The position numbers and the translations under genes were made by a program. The notes under the pieces were generated by a model, which was given only the letters and a program-made list of their open reading frames with translations, was not told the DNA's origin and did no database searches. Below, one piece after another: positions 1-5,608 of a stretch of 8,685 nt of DNA; within the stretch, counting starts at the first letter, position 1, and each line of letters opens with the position of its first letter. Origin of the DNA: Chloroflexota bacterium (GTDB lineage: Bacteria; Chloroflexota; Anaerolineae; Promineifilales; Promineifilaceae); assembly GCA_024278255.1 (NCBI GenBank), contig JAJRTP010000087.1:1-8685 (forward strand), read 5' to 3'.

Positions 1-236
1 TCTTCCTCTTCTTCTTCCTGAACCAGCAGTTCTTCCCGCTTTTGCAAACGGCGCATGAAGCGGTCTACCTGGCCTTCGGTGTCTACCAGACGCTGCTGCC
101 CGGTGTAAAAGGGATGTGTGCCTGACCAGATTTCCACCCGGATTTCCGGGATGGTGGAGCCGACGGTCATCACTTCTTCGCCGGCCACAAATACTTTGGC
201 ATCAGGATACCATTCGGGATGTAATCCTTCTTTCAT
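1..236 (-). CDS. rpmE: 50S ribosomal protein L31 (cysteine-free type), 3' end outside the window
   Basis: Translating the minus strand from the ATG at 236 gives an L31 protein beginning MKEGLHPEWYPDA, with the family hallmark HPFYTGQQRLVDTEGQVDRF. 78 codons are visible and no stop is reached; the last ones are a run of glutamates. The four zinc-binding cysteines of classical L31 (CxC, then CxxC just before HPFYTG) are absent: the second pair reads W-S-G-T. This is therefore a zinc-independent (C-minus) form. L31 sits on the central protuberance and contributes to the intersubunit bridge. A GGGAG Shine-Dalgarno lies about 8 nt upstream, and the gene starts 12 nt after rpmA stops, so it is the third gene of an rplU-rpmA-rpmE operon. 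The acidic tail is longer than usual for L31. Confidence 0.93.
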   Translation of the reverse strand, partial: MKEGLHPEWYPDAKVFVAGEEVMTVGSTIPEIRVEIWSGTHPFYTGQQRLVDTEGQVDRFMRRLQKREELLVQEEEEE

Positions 237-248
237 AATATTGCTCCC

Positions 249-506
249 TTATCCTTCCACCGGATAGACGCTGATGATTTTACGGCCGTGTACCGTCTCA
301 AACTTCACCTGACCATCAATCATCGCAAAAATCGTATGATCTTTACCCATACCTACATTATTGCCGGGTTTAAACGGCGTACCGCGCTGGCGCACAATAA
401 TATTTCCTGAAATCACGTGCTCGCCGCCAAACCGTTTCACGCCGAGACGTTGGGCATTACTGTCACGGCCGTTCTTTGTCGAACCGGCCCCTTTCTTATG
501 TGCCAT
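249..506 (-). CDS. rpmA: 50S ribosomal protein L27
   Basis: This 85-residue protein starts MAHKKGAGSTKNGRDSNAQR and contains FGGEHVISGNIIVRQRGT, which is diagnostic of bL27. Its N-terminal tail reaches the peptidyl-transferase centre and helps position tRNA. Mature L27 residues follow the initiator Met directly. There is no cleavable leader of the kind processed by Prp in Firmicutes, so no processing protease is needed. The ATG at 506 is preceded by AGGAAGG about 7 nt upstream. It lies 21 nt downstream of rplU and 12 nt upstream of rpmE on the same strand, so the three are almost certainly cotranscribed. Length is normal for the family. Confidence 0.98.
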   Translation of the reverse strand: MAHKKGAGSTKNGRDSNAQRLGVKRFGGEHVISGNIIVRQRGTPFKPGNNVGMGKDHTIFAMIDGQVKFETVHGRKIISVYPVEG

Positions 507-527
507 GAAACACCTTCCTTAAATTAA

Positions 528-842
528 CTATCCCACTACAATCTCATCTACCCGCAGCCGGGTATAAGATTGCCGGTGGCCCCGGCGGCGGCGATACCGC
601 TTTTTGGGCTTATACTTCCAAACAAAAATCTTCTTGCCGCGATACTGCTCCACCACAGTCGCTTTGACGGAAACTCCGTCTACCGTGGGCCGGCCCACCT
701 TTACATTTTCACCATCCGCCAGGAGCAGCACGTTTTCCAGTTCAATCTGCTCACCGACTTCATAGGGCAGCTTCTCAGTTGAGAAAGATTCACCCGCTTC
801 GGCGCGGTATTGCCGGCCACCACTTTCTACAATTGCGTACAT
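528..842 (-). CDS. rplU: 50S ribosomal protein L21
   Basis: This is a 104-residue bL21. It begins MYAIVESGGRQYRAEAG and has the basic signature KYKPKKRYRRRRGHRQ followed by YTRLRVDEIVVG at the C-terminus. L21 binds 23S rRNA in the large subunit. I chose the ATG at 842 because a strong GGAGG Shine-Dalgarno (854-850) lies 7 nt upstream and the known L21 N-terminus starts there. A longer in-frame reading from 926 would translate through the leader hairpin and is rejected. It is the first gene of rplU-rpmA-rpmE. Its own promoter and a terminator-like leader hairpin lie upstream, so operon output may be set in the leader. The RT gene immediately upstream is on the same strand but has unrelated function. 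Confidence 0.98.
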   Translation of the reverse strand: MYAIVESGGRQYRAEAGESFSTEKLPYEVGEQIELENVLLLADGENVKVGRPTVDGVSVKATVVEQYRGKKIFVWKYKPKKRYRRRRGHRQSYTRLRVDEIVVG

Positions 843-854
843 AGTTGTACCTCC

Positions 855-882
855 AAAAAATAACCAGCATCCGGGATGCTGG
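855..882 (-). terminator. Terminator-like hairpin (possible attenuator) in the rplU leader
   Basis: On the minus strand CCAGCATC and GATGCTGG form a perfect 8-bp stem with a CCG loop (882-864). TTATTTTTT (863-855) follows at once, then the GGAGG ribosome-binding site of rplU. A hairpin plus U-tract between promoter and start codon is the layout of an intrinsic terminator acting as an attenuator. Autoregulatory L21 leaders are known in other phyla, but I cannot say that this belongs to the described class. An alternative is that it terminates readthrough coming from the DGR RT gene. Confidence 0.7.
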
Positions 883-937
883 CCGTTGTTGTCAAGCTGT
901 ATCAGGTAGTGGTAGATGACCTGCACAGCGATTGAGG

Positions 938-966
938 ATTATAACCGCCTCCCCCGCCCTTGTCAA
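938..966 (-). promoter_or_regulatory. Perfect sigma70-type promoter for rplU-rpmA-rpmE
   Basis: The minus strand carries TTGACA (966-961), a 17-bp spacer (960-944) and TATAAT (943-938). This is the exact consensus for both boxes with optimal spacing. Transcription should start near 930-932, giving a leader of about 90 nt before rplU. The -35 box overlaps the TGA stop codon of the RT gene (965-963), so the ribosomal operon promoter is embedded at the very end of the retroelement. Confidence 0.85.
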
Positions 967-2018
967 AATTTTGATCGGAAAATATGTTCCCGCAGCCCCC
1001 ATGTATTCCCATAGCGTACATGGTTGATCCAACCCTGCACGCTGGCGTCCAATTCGGCAAAAGAGATGTCACCTTTCCGGTACAAAGCAATATTGCGGGC
1101 CAGACGCCGCCGAAATTGCGCTACGTTGCGCTGTTTCAACTTGCGATAGCCAGGATACACAACAAACCCCAACCAGGGGATGCCTGCATCTGACGGCATA
1201 ACCTGGGCGCTTTTCCCGTGAATGGTCAGACGCAGCCTGGTCAGGAAATCAACGATCTGGTTCCGCCATTGCCAGAGCTGCTGTTTGTCGTGAGAAAACA
1301 GAGCAAAATCATCTACATAGCGCAGATAAGCCGGGCAGCCCAACTGCCGCGTGACAAACCAATCCAGCGAATTCAGATAGCAGTTGCTCCAGAACTGACT
1401 GGTCAGGTTGCCGATGGGCAGGCCGCGTGGCCGGTTGGCAGCAAACAAATCATCGCCAGGAAAATAAACCATAGTGTATTCGTCAGCCAGCACTCCTGCA
1501 CCACTTTGCAAAATCACGTTTACCAGCCAGCGCGTCTCCTCGTCCCGGATAACGCGAAACAGTTCTTGCTTGAGAATAGCGTGATCCAGCGAGGGAAAAT
1601 GCTGTCTGATGTCCAAGCGCAAGACATAGCGAAAACGACGGGCAAAATGCTGCAATTGGTCAATAGCCCGGTGCGTGCCTTTGCCTTGGCGGTTGGCGTA
1701 ACTGTGCGGGTGAAAACGGGTTTCAAAAAGCGGTTCGATGACGTTGCACAAGGCGTGGTGAACTACTCTGTCCCGGAAGGGCGCGGCGCTGATCAGGCGG
1801 CGTTTCGGTTCGCGGATGATAAAGTGGCGGTATGCGCCGGGTTGGTAAACGCCGCCGCGCAGTTCGTCTTGCAGGGCAACGAGATTATCTGCCAATTTGT
1901 ATTCAAAAGCGGCGGCGGCGTAACGGCCCCGTTTACCGCGGGCTGCCTTGCGCCAGGCGGTCAGCAAATTATCCCAACTGGTAATGCGAGGAAACAGGAT
2001 GTCAGCAGAAATGGTCAT
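963..2018 (-). CDS. DGR reverse transcriptase
   Basis: This is a 351-residue RNA-directed DNA polymerase. Visible RT motifs are RLISAAPFRDRVVHHAL (about 74-90), LDIRQHFPSLDH with the first catalytic Asp (about 135-146), PIGNLTSQ (201-208), YVDD with the catalytic Asp pair (234-237) and WLGF (282-285). The (I/V/L)GxxxSQ form of motif 4 is characteristic of DGR RTs; group II intron RTs and retrons usually have other residues there. There is no maturase/X domain or endonuclease. Its role is selective-infidelity cDNA synthesis from TR RNA with Avd. I chose the ATG at 2018 because related proteins begin just before the LFPxITSWDNLL helix. The upstream TTG at 2078 only adds a charged tail, and the ribosome-binding site is weak either way. 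The first 20 nt overlap avd head to head. Confidence 0.93.
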   Translation of the reverse strand: MTISADILFPRITSWDNLLTAWRKAARGKRGRYAAAAFEYKLADNLVALQDELRGGVYQPGAYRHFIIREPKRRLISAAPFRDRVVHHALCNVIEPLFETRFHPHSYANRQGKGTHRAIDQLQHFARRFRYVLRLDIRQHFPSLDHAILKQELFRVIRDEETRWLVNVILQSGAGVLADEYTMVYFPGDDLFAANRPRGLPIGNLTSQFWSNCYLNSLDWFVTRQLGCPAYLRYVDDFALFSHDKQQLWQWRNQIVDFLTRLRLTIHGKSAQVMPSDAGIPWLGFVVYPGYRKLKQRNVAQFRRRLARNIALYRKGDISFAELDASVQGWINHVRYGNTWGLREHIFRSKF

Positions 2019-2340
2019 TTTTACCCGAACGTTTGATTTTTTGGAATGGCTGCTGCCCAAATCAGAGCGTTTTCCCAAGATTTACCGCAGCACGATTACG
2101 CAGCGATTGATGAATGCCGCGCTGGATTTTCAGGAAGCGCTCCTGGAAGCGCAGGCGTATGAAGGCAAGATACGGTTGCGCCATTTGAAACGGGCGGATG
2201 CTTGCCTGGATAAGGTGCGGCTTTATTTACGCCTGGTTTTTCGGTGGCGCTGGCTTTCTGTGGGGCAGTACAAGCACGTCAGCCGCATGGTTACCGAAAT
2301 CGGGCGTTTGTTGGGCGGCTGGATTAAACAGACCGGTTGA
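1999..2340 (+). CDS. avd: DGR accessory variability determinant, four-helix Avd
   Basis: This 113-residue, strongly basic, all-helical protein has the Avd layout. It starts with a helix containing FDFLEWLLPKSERFPK, then RSTITQRLMNAALDFQEALLEA, then LRHLKRADACLDKVRLYLRL, and ends with the family hallmark EIGRLLGGWIKQ (about 98-109). Avd is a pentameric barrel that binds the RT and nucleic acid and is required for mutagenic retrohoming. The ATG at 1999 is preceded by GAGGA (1988-1992) at 6-nt spacing; a second possible start is the ATG at 2011. It lies between TR and RT but on the opposite strand, and its 5' end overlaps the RT start. In the DGRs I know, avd is usually co-oriented with TR and RT. 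A perfect 14-bp hairpin begins 10 nt after its stop. Confidence 0.9.
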   Translation: MSAEMVIFTRTFDFLEWLLPKSERFPKIYRSTITQRLMNAALDFQEALLEAQAYEGKIRLRHLKRADACLDKVRLYLRLVFRWRWLSVGQYKHVSRMVTEIGRLLGGWIKQTG

Positions 2341-2349
2341 GTACGCGCA

Positions 2350-2380
2350 GATTGGTTCATTCTTCGAGAATGAACCAATC
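2350..2380. terminator. Perfect 14-bp stem-loop just after avd
   Basis: Bases 2350-2363 and 2367-2380 are perfectly complementary (GATTGGTTCATTCT and its reverse complement) with a TCG loop. It starts 10 nt after the avd stop. No long T-run follows on either strand, only TTGGGTTGT on the plus strand, so it is a weak classical terminator. It may instead mark a processing site or the 3' limit of the TR RNA read from the minus strand, or form a cruciform. Confidence 0.6.
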
Positions 2381-2663
2381 TTGGGTTGTCTGGGAGCGGG
2401 CGCGGCGGGAGCGAATCCAGGCCGCGCCCAGGGTTAAATGTATGCCCGACGCCGGCGGCGCTCCCGTACCGCCGCAAGCGCGTACAGACGGGACAAACCT
2501 GCGCCATCTCAATATCTTCCCGCGCCGCGTCCCGCAAACCGTAGTCGGCGGGCATAAACTGGAAGCAGTCTGCCTATGGTAAGGCAGCCGCCCGGTTTCC
2601 AATCCAGCACACGACCTGACAAGAGGCCGGAGAGTCCGGAAACCCCAGGGAAAAGAGAACGCA
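2381..2663 (-). other. Non-coding, structured spacer downstream of TR
   Basis: I see no convincing gene here. The stretch is rich in inverted repeats: a 9-bp stem at 2398-2406/2421-2429 (GGGCGCGGC with its complement), a 6-bp stem at 2570-2575/2582-2587, a 7-bp pairing of 2594-2600 with 2638-2644, and a small CCGG stem at 2627-2639. In the Bordetella phage DGR, about 140 nt downstream of TR are required in the RNA and fold into a structure recognised by RT-Avd. This segment occupies the equivalent place, so it probably belongs to the TR RNA. That role is inferred from position and structure only. Confidence 0.5.
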
Positions 2664-2799
2664 TTGAGGTGTGGAACGGCACGCACCACCACCCGGACAC
2701 CGAGGTTGTTGTTACGGTTGTCTGGATTGTTGTTGTTGCGGTAAGCGACGCGGGCGTTGTTAGGATTGTTGTTCCACGAACCGCCACGCACGACGCGCC
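2664..2799 (-). repeat. DGR template repeat (TR)
   Basis: This 136-bp segment matches 2955-3090 at a constant offset of 291 nt. Read on the minus strand in the target's frame it would give RGGSW-NNN-P-NN-ARVAYR-NNNN-PD-N-R-NNN-LGVRVVVRAVPHL. Thirteen Asn codons (AAC/AAT), holding 26 of the 33 adenines, are grouped at what become the variable positions. Randomising the two adenines of AAY gives 15 amino acids and never a stop codon. The 3' part, from the last AAC codon to about 2673, is adenine-free and identical in VR, as expected for the homing-initiation (IMH*) region. TR sits in a non-coding region between the target gene and avd. I see no strong dedicated promoter, so its RNA may come from readthrough of the target gene. 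Confidence 0.96.
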
Positions 2800-2886
2800 A
2801 GTTGCCAGGTTGCCCCGGGTACCAAAGGTACTTGAAACAAGTTTACCCGAAAATGAAAAAGCGCCCAAATTGAAAATTTTGAAAGA

Positions 2887-2901
2887 TCGCGCTGCGCGCG
2901 A
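2887..2901 (-). terminator. GC-rich hairpin between target stop and TR
   Basis: TCGCGC-GCA-GCGCGA forms a perfect 6-bp stem with a 3-nt loop on the minus strand, followed by TCTTTC and then an A/T-rich stretch. It could be a weak or partial terminator for the target gene, setting how much readthrough reaches TR. A second pairing, GGGCGGG/CCCGCCC (2934-2928 with 2910-2904, 17-nt loop), lies between it and the VR. In the Bordetella phage DGR, a hairpin just 3' of VR promotes homing; this one is about 20 nt away and has a larger loop, so equivalence is uncertain. Confidence 0.35.
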
Positions 2902-2950
2902 GGGGGCGGGATTCCGCTACCGCTTCACCCGCCCGACCAGAGACCAGAGA

Positions 2951-5476
2951 TCATTTGAGATGGGGAACGGCACGCACCACCACCCGGACACCGAGGCTGT
3001 CGCTACGGGAGTCTGGATTGTAGTTGCCGCGGTAAGCGACGCGGGCGTTGACAGGACCGTAGTACCACGAACCGCCACGCACGACGCGCCGGGAATAAGA
3101 ATCAGACAAGTCTTCACGGTCATCGTCTTTTTTGTACTCGTAAGGTTTGAAAATGGAAGACGTCCATTCCCACACATTGCCGCTCATATCCAGCAAACCA
3201 AACGGACTGGCCCCGCCGGGGAACGCACCAACCGGACTGGTTCCGCCAATATCTGTTTCGCCTACATTGGCGTAATCCACATCAAAATCATTCCCCCAGG
3301 GATAAATGCGTTTGTCGCCGCCGCGGGCCGCTTTTTCCCATTCCGCCTCGCTGGGCAGCGTAATACAGCCGCCGTTTTGCAAAACCTCGCGCAGCTCAGC
3401 CGGTGTATCCGGCCACTGTCGTAACCGCTCCGTCAGCCAGTTGCAATAAGCCAGCGCATCATGCCAGGTTACGTAAACTACAGGATGATTATCTACTCCT
3501 CGTAAACTCTTTTCATCTGTAAGCTTGTGGCCACTTTTGTTAACAAACACCCGAAACTGGGCGACTGTCACCGGGTAAAGAGCCATGTAAAATGCAGGCA
3601 AATCAAGCTCATGTTGGGGCATTTCGTCATCGTATGCTTGCGGATCTTGCGCTTTATCGCTGCCCATCCAGAAAGGCCCAGCCGGAATTTCCACAAAGCC
3701 CAACAGCGGTTCATCCGGCAAAAACCAGGCGTCTTCCCGGAAGCGCGGGTCGCCCAGGTGGGCCAGGGCATTGCCCGCGCTGACGCGGGCTGTTACCGGC
3801 TGCTGCGGGTTCTGCATTGTCGCCAGCATTTGCTGCTGCGTCTCCTCCCGCACCGCCTCCTCCTCTATCCGGGCGGCAGCATCCTGTATTTTTGCCAGGT
3901 CGCCGCTCAACAGGTCGTCCAATATCTCGCCCGGCACATCCACGGGAACCGGTTCGCTTTCCACCGCCCCAGCCAGGCGCAGGTAAGCGTTCATCTGCTC
4001 CCGCGTCAGCCCGGCAAAGCGAGCCGGTTCTTTCGCTTTCTCTGCCTCTTCCGGCGGCGGGTAAGTCAGCAGTTGGGCCAGCAGGGCGTACTTTTCCCGC
4101 TTTTCCAGGTATTCATCCAGCAGGCCGCCGCTGCGTTTTTCTTCTTCGGGGACGTCTTTGTCTGCTTCTTTTTCCGGTTGGGGGCGGGCCAGTCGACCGC
4201 GCACCAATTCATGTTCCGTCGTGGGGCGGCGCGTGTACTCCTCCTCCAGCGTCTGGATCAGCGTGGGGTATTGCCGCCACTGCTGGTACAGCGGCGGGTA
4301 CTGTGTCTGGATAATTACCGTTTTGGCCAGCAGCGGCCCGGCAATATCCGCCTGGCGCGTCTCCGCAATCGTTTGCAGCAGGCGAAAAATGTTGAGGGCG
4401 CGCTTGACCGTGCGCGGGTTGGGGAACAGGCCGCGGGCAAACACCTGCCGCGTCATCTTGTCCAAGCGTTTGTCCAGGCTACCGATAAAGTCGTCCAGGT
4501 CGGCCAAAGCCAGCGCGGGCAGGTGGAACGGTATCTGCACAATTTTTTGCAGGTAGGTGTCGCCGCGGATAGGCAGTTCCCGCCGGTCTTCACCTTTAAT
4601 TTGCTGCCGGAAATAGCCGCCGTACCGGGCTTCAATCCCCCGCTGAATCACTTCCCGATCCATCCCCAGGACAAAAACCGTCCCCGGCACTTCCAAAAAC
4701 AGCTTGATCGCTTCCAGCACCTCAATCGCCTTTTCCGGCAGGCAGCGGTCCAAATCATCCACAAAAATAATCAACCGCCCCTGCCCATCCCCAATAAGCC
4801 TGACCGCCTCCCGAAACATCTCCTCAAACTGCTCCATGTGAAATAACTGCCGCCGCTGCCGTGTTTTTGTTTCCCGACTGATCGCCTCGGCTGCTTTCTG
4901 GATGTCGTCCACCGGCGAATCGTCGCCGCCCAACATCTTCTTGATTTGCGGGTAGAAGCCGCCGGAAGCCACCGTCGCCGCCACTTCGGTACCGGCCTTG
5001 CCCGTGCTGCTCAATAACTGCCACCAGCGAACGGAGCGCGGCCCCAGTTCTTCCCAGGCCACGTCCTGGTAAACGCTTTCTTCCAGCCTGTCCAACAGTT
5101 GGACGAGTTTTTGCTGATCGTCGTTGAGTTCAGTCAGTATCGCTCTTTCTTCTCGTGGCCCCTCGCCTGGTTCCCGCGGGTACAGCGCATCCAGCACCCG
5201 CAAAATAAAGGCCCGCCACAACGCCTCGTGCTGGTCATATTTCCAGGCGGTAAACCAGACGGTGCGCTGCGCATCCAGTCCGTCACCTTCAATTTTGTCC
5301 CGCAGCATCCGCATCAAACTGGTCTTGCCGCTGCCCCACGGGCCAAAGACGCCCACCGTCAGCGGCGTTTCGGCCGTTTGCAAAATCTGCTCCAACGCCG
5401 GCCGAAAATCAGAAAATTTCAGGGCGTCGTCAGTTGTCCAATAATCTGTCAGGTACGTGGATTTTTTCCCGGCCAT
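2951..5476 (-). CDS. KAP-type P-loop NTPase with C-terminal hypervariable FGE/C-type-lectin domain (DGR target)
   Basis: This is an 841-residue protein without a signal peptide or clear membrane helix, so it is probably cytoplasmic. Residues 1-380 are a KAP/AAA-like NTPase: Walker A GPWGSGKT (45-52), the KAP signature WFTAWKYD (74-81), Walker B RLIIFVDDLDRC (234-245), and a NPRTVKRALNIF element (353-364). A charged linker (about 410-550) and a short HEAT-like piece (TARVSAGNALAHLGDPR, 562-578) lead to an FGE-sulfatase domain (about 592-841) with IPAGPFWMGSD, LPSEAEWEKAARGG, YPWGND and GNVWEWTSS. The paired catalytic cysteines of true FGE are missing, so it is a binding scaffold. Residues 796-840 are the DGR variable repeat. 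GAGGT lies 6 nt before the ATG. Classical KAP proteins carry membrane segments between Walker A and B; only a Trp/Gly-rich remnant (about 146-175) occurs here. I infer a sensor whose ligand is read by the lectin face and signalled through ATP hydrolysis. Confidence 0.9.
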   Translation of the reverse strand: MAGKKSTYLTDYWTTDDALKFSDFRPALEQILQTAETPLTVGVFGPWGSGKTSLMRMLRDKIEGDGLDAQRTVWFTAWKYDQHEALWRAFILRVLDALYPREPGEGPREERAILTELNDDQQKLVQLLDRLEESVYQDVAWEELGPRSVRWWQLLSSTGKAGTEVAATVASGGFYPQIKKMLGGDDSPVDDIQKAAEAISRETKTRQRRQLFHMEQFEEMFREAVRLIGDGQGRLIIFVDDLDRCLPEKAIEVLEAIKLFLEVPGTVFVLGMDREVIQRGIEARYGGYFRQQIKGEDRRELPIRGDTYLQKIVQIPFHLPALALADLDDFIGSLDKRLDKMTRQVFARGLFPNPRTVKRALNIFRLLQTIAETRQADIAGPLLAKTVIIQTQYPPLYQQWRQYPTLIQTLEEEYTRRPTTEHELVRGRLARPQPEKEADKDVPEEEKRSGGLLDEYLEKREKYALLAQLLTYPPPEEAEKAKEPARFAGLTREQMNAYLRLAGAVESEPVPVDVPGEILDDLLSGDLAKIQDAAARIEEEAVREETQQQMLATMQNPQQPVTARVSAGNALAHLGDPRFREDAWFLPDEPLLGFVEIPAGPFWMGSDKAQDPQAYDDEMPQHELDLPAFYMALYPVTVAQFRVFVNKSGHKLTDEKSLRGVDNHPVVYVTWHDALAYCNWLTERLRQWPDTPAELREVLQNGGCITLPSEAEWEKAARGGDKRIYPWGNDFDVDYANVGETDIGGTSPVGAFPGGASPFGLLDMSGNVWEWTSSIFKPYEYKKDDDREDLSDSYSRRVVRGGSWYYGPVNARVAYRGNYNPDSRSDSLGVRVVVRAVPHLK
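2955..3090 (-). repeat. DGR variable repeat (VR), codons 796-840 of the target
   Basis: VR aligns without gaps to TR over 136 bp with 16 differences. Fifteen are at TR adenines (coding strand), and 14 of these lie in the AAY codons. The single exception is a C-to-T at 2960 near the 3' end, in the codon for His, silent. Against TR, the 13 Asn read Y, Y, G, V, N, G, N, Y, N, S, S, D, S. The invariant frame RGGSW, ARVAYR and LGVRVVVRAVPHL is retained. This is the FGE-type CLec C-terminus, the same fold diversified in Treponema TvpA. The gene's TGA stop (2953-2951) follows directly. Confidence 0.96.
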
Positions 5477-5512
5477 TACTTTACCTCGTTTTTACTTGCT
5501 GGCTGTCTGTTC

Positions 5513-5541
5513 ATTGTACGGGGCTGGCGGACAGATAGCAA
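5513..5541 (-). promoter_or_regulatory. Likely promoter of the NTPase-FGE gene
   Basis: On the minus strand TTGCTA (5541-5536) and TACAAT (5518-5513) are separated by 17 bp (4/6 and 5/6 to consensus). The start codon is 37 nt downstream of the -10. The block 5511-5543 recurs, 29 of 33 bases identical, at 6548-6580, where the -10 has decayed to GACAAT. Conservation of exactly this block in the relic copy supports a real promoter. Confidence 0.6.
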
Positions 5542-5578
5542 GAAAAGGCGGGAATGCGGATCATCAGAATTTTGCGCA

Positions 5579-5608
5579 TTGACACCTTAGCAATCTTGTT
5601 GCTACAAT
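5579..5608 (+). promoter_or_regulatory. Promoter of the Phd/PIN toxin-antitoxin operon
   Basis: TTGACA (5579-5584) and TACAAT (5603-5608) are 18 bp apart, the first a perfect -35 and the second one base from consensus. A 6-bp inverted repeat, TAGCAA/TTGCTA (5588-5593 and 5599-5604), lies between and over the boxes and could be part of the operator. It diverges from the NTPase-FGE promoter, with the two -35 boxes about 37 bp apart. Confidence 0.75.

Larger units (their letters stand above)
963..5476 (-). mobile_element. Diversity-generating retroelement (DGR): RT, Avd, TR, VR and NTPase-FGE target
   Basis: All DGR parts are present. Reading along the minus strand they are the target gene (5476-2951) with VR at its 3' end, TR (2799-2664), avd on the opposite strand (1999-2340), and RT (2018-963). 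TR and VR lie exactly 291 nt (97 codons) apart and in the same frame. In known DGRs, TR RNA is copied by the RT-Avd complex into cDNA with random bases opposite adenines, and this cDNA replaces VR. The TR/VR differences seen here (15 of 16 at TR adenines) show that the element has been active. No intact transposase, integrase or terminal repeats are visible, as is usual for DGRs. Confidence 0.95.

Noticed and set aside
843..926. N-terminal extension of L21 to 926
   Set aside because: It would translate the leader hairpin; the ATG at 842 has a strong Shine-Dalgarno and the family N-terminus.
963..2018. RT as group II intron or retron
   Set aside because: There is no maturase or endonuclease domain and no msr/msd-like RNA; the SQ form of motif 4, Avd and TR/VR identify a DGR.
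1218..2036. 272-codon plus-strand reading frame opposite the RT gene
   Set aside because: It has no recognisable domain and is antisense to a clear RT with all catalytic motifs; it is a shadow.
2019..2078. 20-residue extension of the RT to a TTG at 2078
   Set aside because: Not typical of the family and no ribosome-binding site; it would deepen the overlap with avd.
2223..2555. 110-codon minus-strand frame with a CPVC motif (MPADYGLRDAAREDIEMAQ...)
   Set aside because: It overlaps the end of avd antisense, lies in the structured spacer, and I recognise no family; the first half looks protein-like, so a homology search would be worthwhile.
2357..2791. Minus-strand reading frame running through TR
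   Set aside because: TR is a non-coding template; the frame is open because it mirrors the VR frame and loses any family resemblance after the repeat.
2951..3700. FGE domain as an active formylglycine-generating enzyme
   Set aside because: The catalytic cysteine pair is missing and the corresponding region is the hypervariable repeat.
3527..4846. 439-codon plus-strand reading frame opposite the NTPase gene
   Set aside because: Low-complexity, Gln/Arg-rich shadow of the KAP NTPase coding strand.
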